This document shows, piece after piece, positions 40,570 through 41,227 of a stretch of 41,227 nucleotides of DNA. Position 1 is the stretch's first letter. Each line of letters starts with the position of its first letter. This DNA comes from UBA2177 sp964452735 (lineage in GTDB: Bacteria; Patescibacteriota; Dojkabacteria; SC72). The translations under genes were made by a program, and so were the position numbers. A model generated the notes under the pieces. It made no database searches and was not told the origin of the DNA. It was given only the letters and a program-made list of their open reading frames with translations. The stretch lies in the NCBI GenBank assembly GCA_964452735.1, contig CAYVNA010000008.1, forward strand, positions 1-41,227, given 5' to 3'.

Positions 40570-41160
40570 CTAATCTAACTCAACTATGTCGTATGTGGAA
40601 TCTTTTCTTCTATACAACATAGCTATCTTACCTGTAGACTTATTCTTAAATAAATACTGATCATAACCAGAGAGTTCCATTCTCTCTATAGCTTCTCCTT
40701 CTTCCAAGGGTATAGTATCCTTTATCTTTTTCCTCGTAACTACCTTAGGAATATAGTCAGAATAGTCATCAAGATTTTCATCTATATCCTTTTCTAAAAC
40801 TTCCAATTCCGCTTCTGCTTCCACTATCTTCCATGGTTTTTGGCCTTCCCAGTTTTCCTTCCTATCAATATACCTAGTCAATCTCCTTCCCAATATATCC
40901 GTAGCTAGATCTATGTTTGCATACATATCAGGGCCACTTTGCTCTACTCTAACTGGTGAGTTTGGTAGACTAACATTAATGTCTATTCTGAAGTCTCCTT
41001 CTACTCCCCTACTGTGTTTGTTTTCTTTAAGGAATACTTCTATACTTGTTGCCTCTTGGAGAAGGTTTTCCTTTTTACCTATTTTATCTAACACATATTT
41101 CTTTATAGCTTGGGTTGGATCCATTCCTATGAATGATATTTTTATTTTTTCTTCTATCAT
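40570..41160 (-). CDS. hpf: long-form ribosome hibernation promoting factor
   Basis: This 196-aa HPF/RaiA protein has an N-terminal ribosome-binding domain (about residues 1-105, IKISFIGMDPTQAIKKYV, VEVFLKE-like strand, then DMYANIDLATDILGRRLTRYI, in pieces). A linker follows, then the C-terminal dimerisation domain (about 135-196, PLEEGEAIERMELSGYDQY then GKIAMLYRRKDSTYDIVEL). Long HPF makes inactive 100S ribosome dimers in slow growth. The ATG has no Shine-Dalgarno sequence. The gene faces the SurA_N gene across a shared terminator. Confidence 0.93.
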   Translation of the reverse strand: MIEEKIKISFIGMDPTQAIKKYVLDKIGKKENLLQEATSIEVFLKENKHSRGVEGDFRIDINVSLPNSPVRVEQSGPDMYANIDLATDILGRRLTRYIDRKENWEGQKPWKIVEAEAELEVLEKDIDENLDDYSDYIPKVVTRKKIKDTIPLEEGEAIERMELSGYDQYLFKNKSTGKIAMLYRRKDSTYDIVELD

Positions 41161-41183
41161 GTTTGTACTAGTGAAGAATTTAT

Positions 41184-41207
41184 ATAATTAATAATACTAT
41201 TAATTAT
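41184..41207. repeat. AT-only inverted repeat upstream of hpf
   Basis: ATAATTAATA (41184-41193) and TATTAATTAT (41198-41207) form a perfect 10-bp inverted repeat with a 4-nt spacer, 24 nt upstream of the hpf ATG. It may be an operator or a leader hairpin. In such AT-rich DNA it could also be chance. Confidence 0.35.
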
Positions 41208-41227
41208 TGCAGAATTTAAGATGGATA

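Noticed and set aside
1..41227. CRISPR arrays, insertion sequences, prophage or integrase genes
   Set aside because: I saw no regularly spaced repeats, transposase, integrase or terminal repeats anywhere in the window.

Overview
The window looks like a piece of a small, AT-rich bacterial genome, most likely a member of the Candidate Phyla Radiation (Patescibacteria). This placement is an inference. It rests on very tight gene packing with many overlapping gene ends, few Shine-Dalgarno sequences, tRNA genes without an encoded CCA end, and a sparse gene set centred on translation, cell division and the cell surface. UGA is used as an ordinary stop (for example at the end of gpmI copy 1) and a complete RF2 gene is present, so the UGA-recoded lineages (Gracilibacteria, Absconditabacteria) are unlikely. 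A 10-N scaffold gap at 25334-25343 shows this is a draft, probably metagenome-derived, assembly.

Layout. 1-5613: end of a tRNA-Gly gene, rplS, a first phosphoglycerate mutase (gpmI), a DedA membrane protein, a DUF192 protein and a HelD-like helicase. 5614-9733: a surface-fibre locus with a sigma70-like promoter, a structured RNA leader, two TasA-like secreted proteins, a SipW-type signal peptidase, a third TasA-like protein, a membrane-anchored exoprotein and a PAP2-like membrane protein. 9746-20250: gatA, a GH18 protein, tRNA-Lys, a Nudix protein, rnhB, small envelope proteins, tRNA-Gly(CCC), a phosphotransferase, an orphan gene, tRNA-Thr, a degenerate Fic protein, gatB-gatC, a P-loop kinase, tRNA-Leu, a zinc-ribbon protein and tRNA-Glu. 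20334-22638: lepB, parA, parB.

22635-30061 is a long minus-strand run: ftsQ, ftsA, ftsZ, a RodA/FtsW-type gene, rplU, a Trm11-like methyltransferase, rpmA and a SpoU rRNA methyltransferase. 30137-35268 holds an S51 peptidase, tRNA-Gly(GCC), tRNA-Phe, a GT4 glycosyltransferase, a cohesin-like anchored protein, uppP and a second gpmI. 35309-40518 is a plus-strand run: prfB, ftsE, ftsX, a coiled-coil M23 hydrolase and a SurA-N-type chaperone. It ends at a bidirectional terminator facing hpf.

How the genes fit together. FtsQ, FtsA, FtsZ and the SEDS polymerase build the septum. UppP recycles the lipid carrier they need. FtsEX with the adjacent coiled-coil hydrolase should cut peptidoglycan at division. 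GatA, GatB and GatC together make the tRNA-dependent amidotransferase. ParA/ParB segregate the chromosome. LepB and the SipW-type peptidase divide protein export into a general route and a TasA-fibre route. The two most unusual observations are the M23 domain, whose two halves are in swapped order (circular permutation) in the hydrolase at 38310-39620, and the structured RNA leader in front of the TasA/SipW locus.
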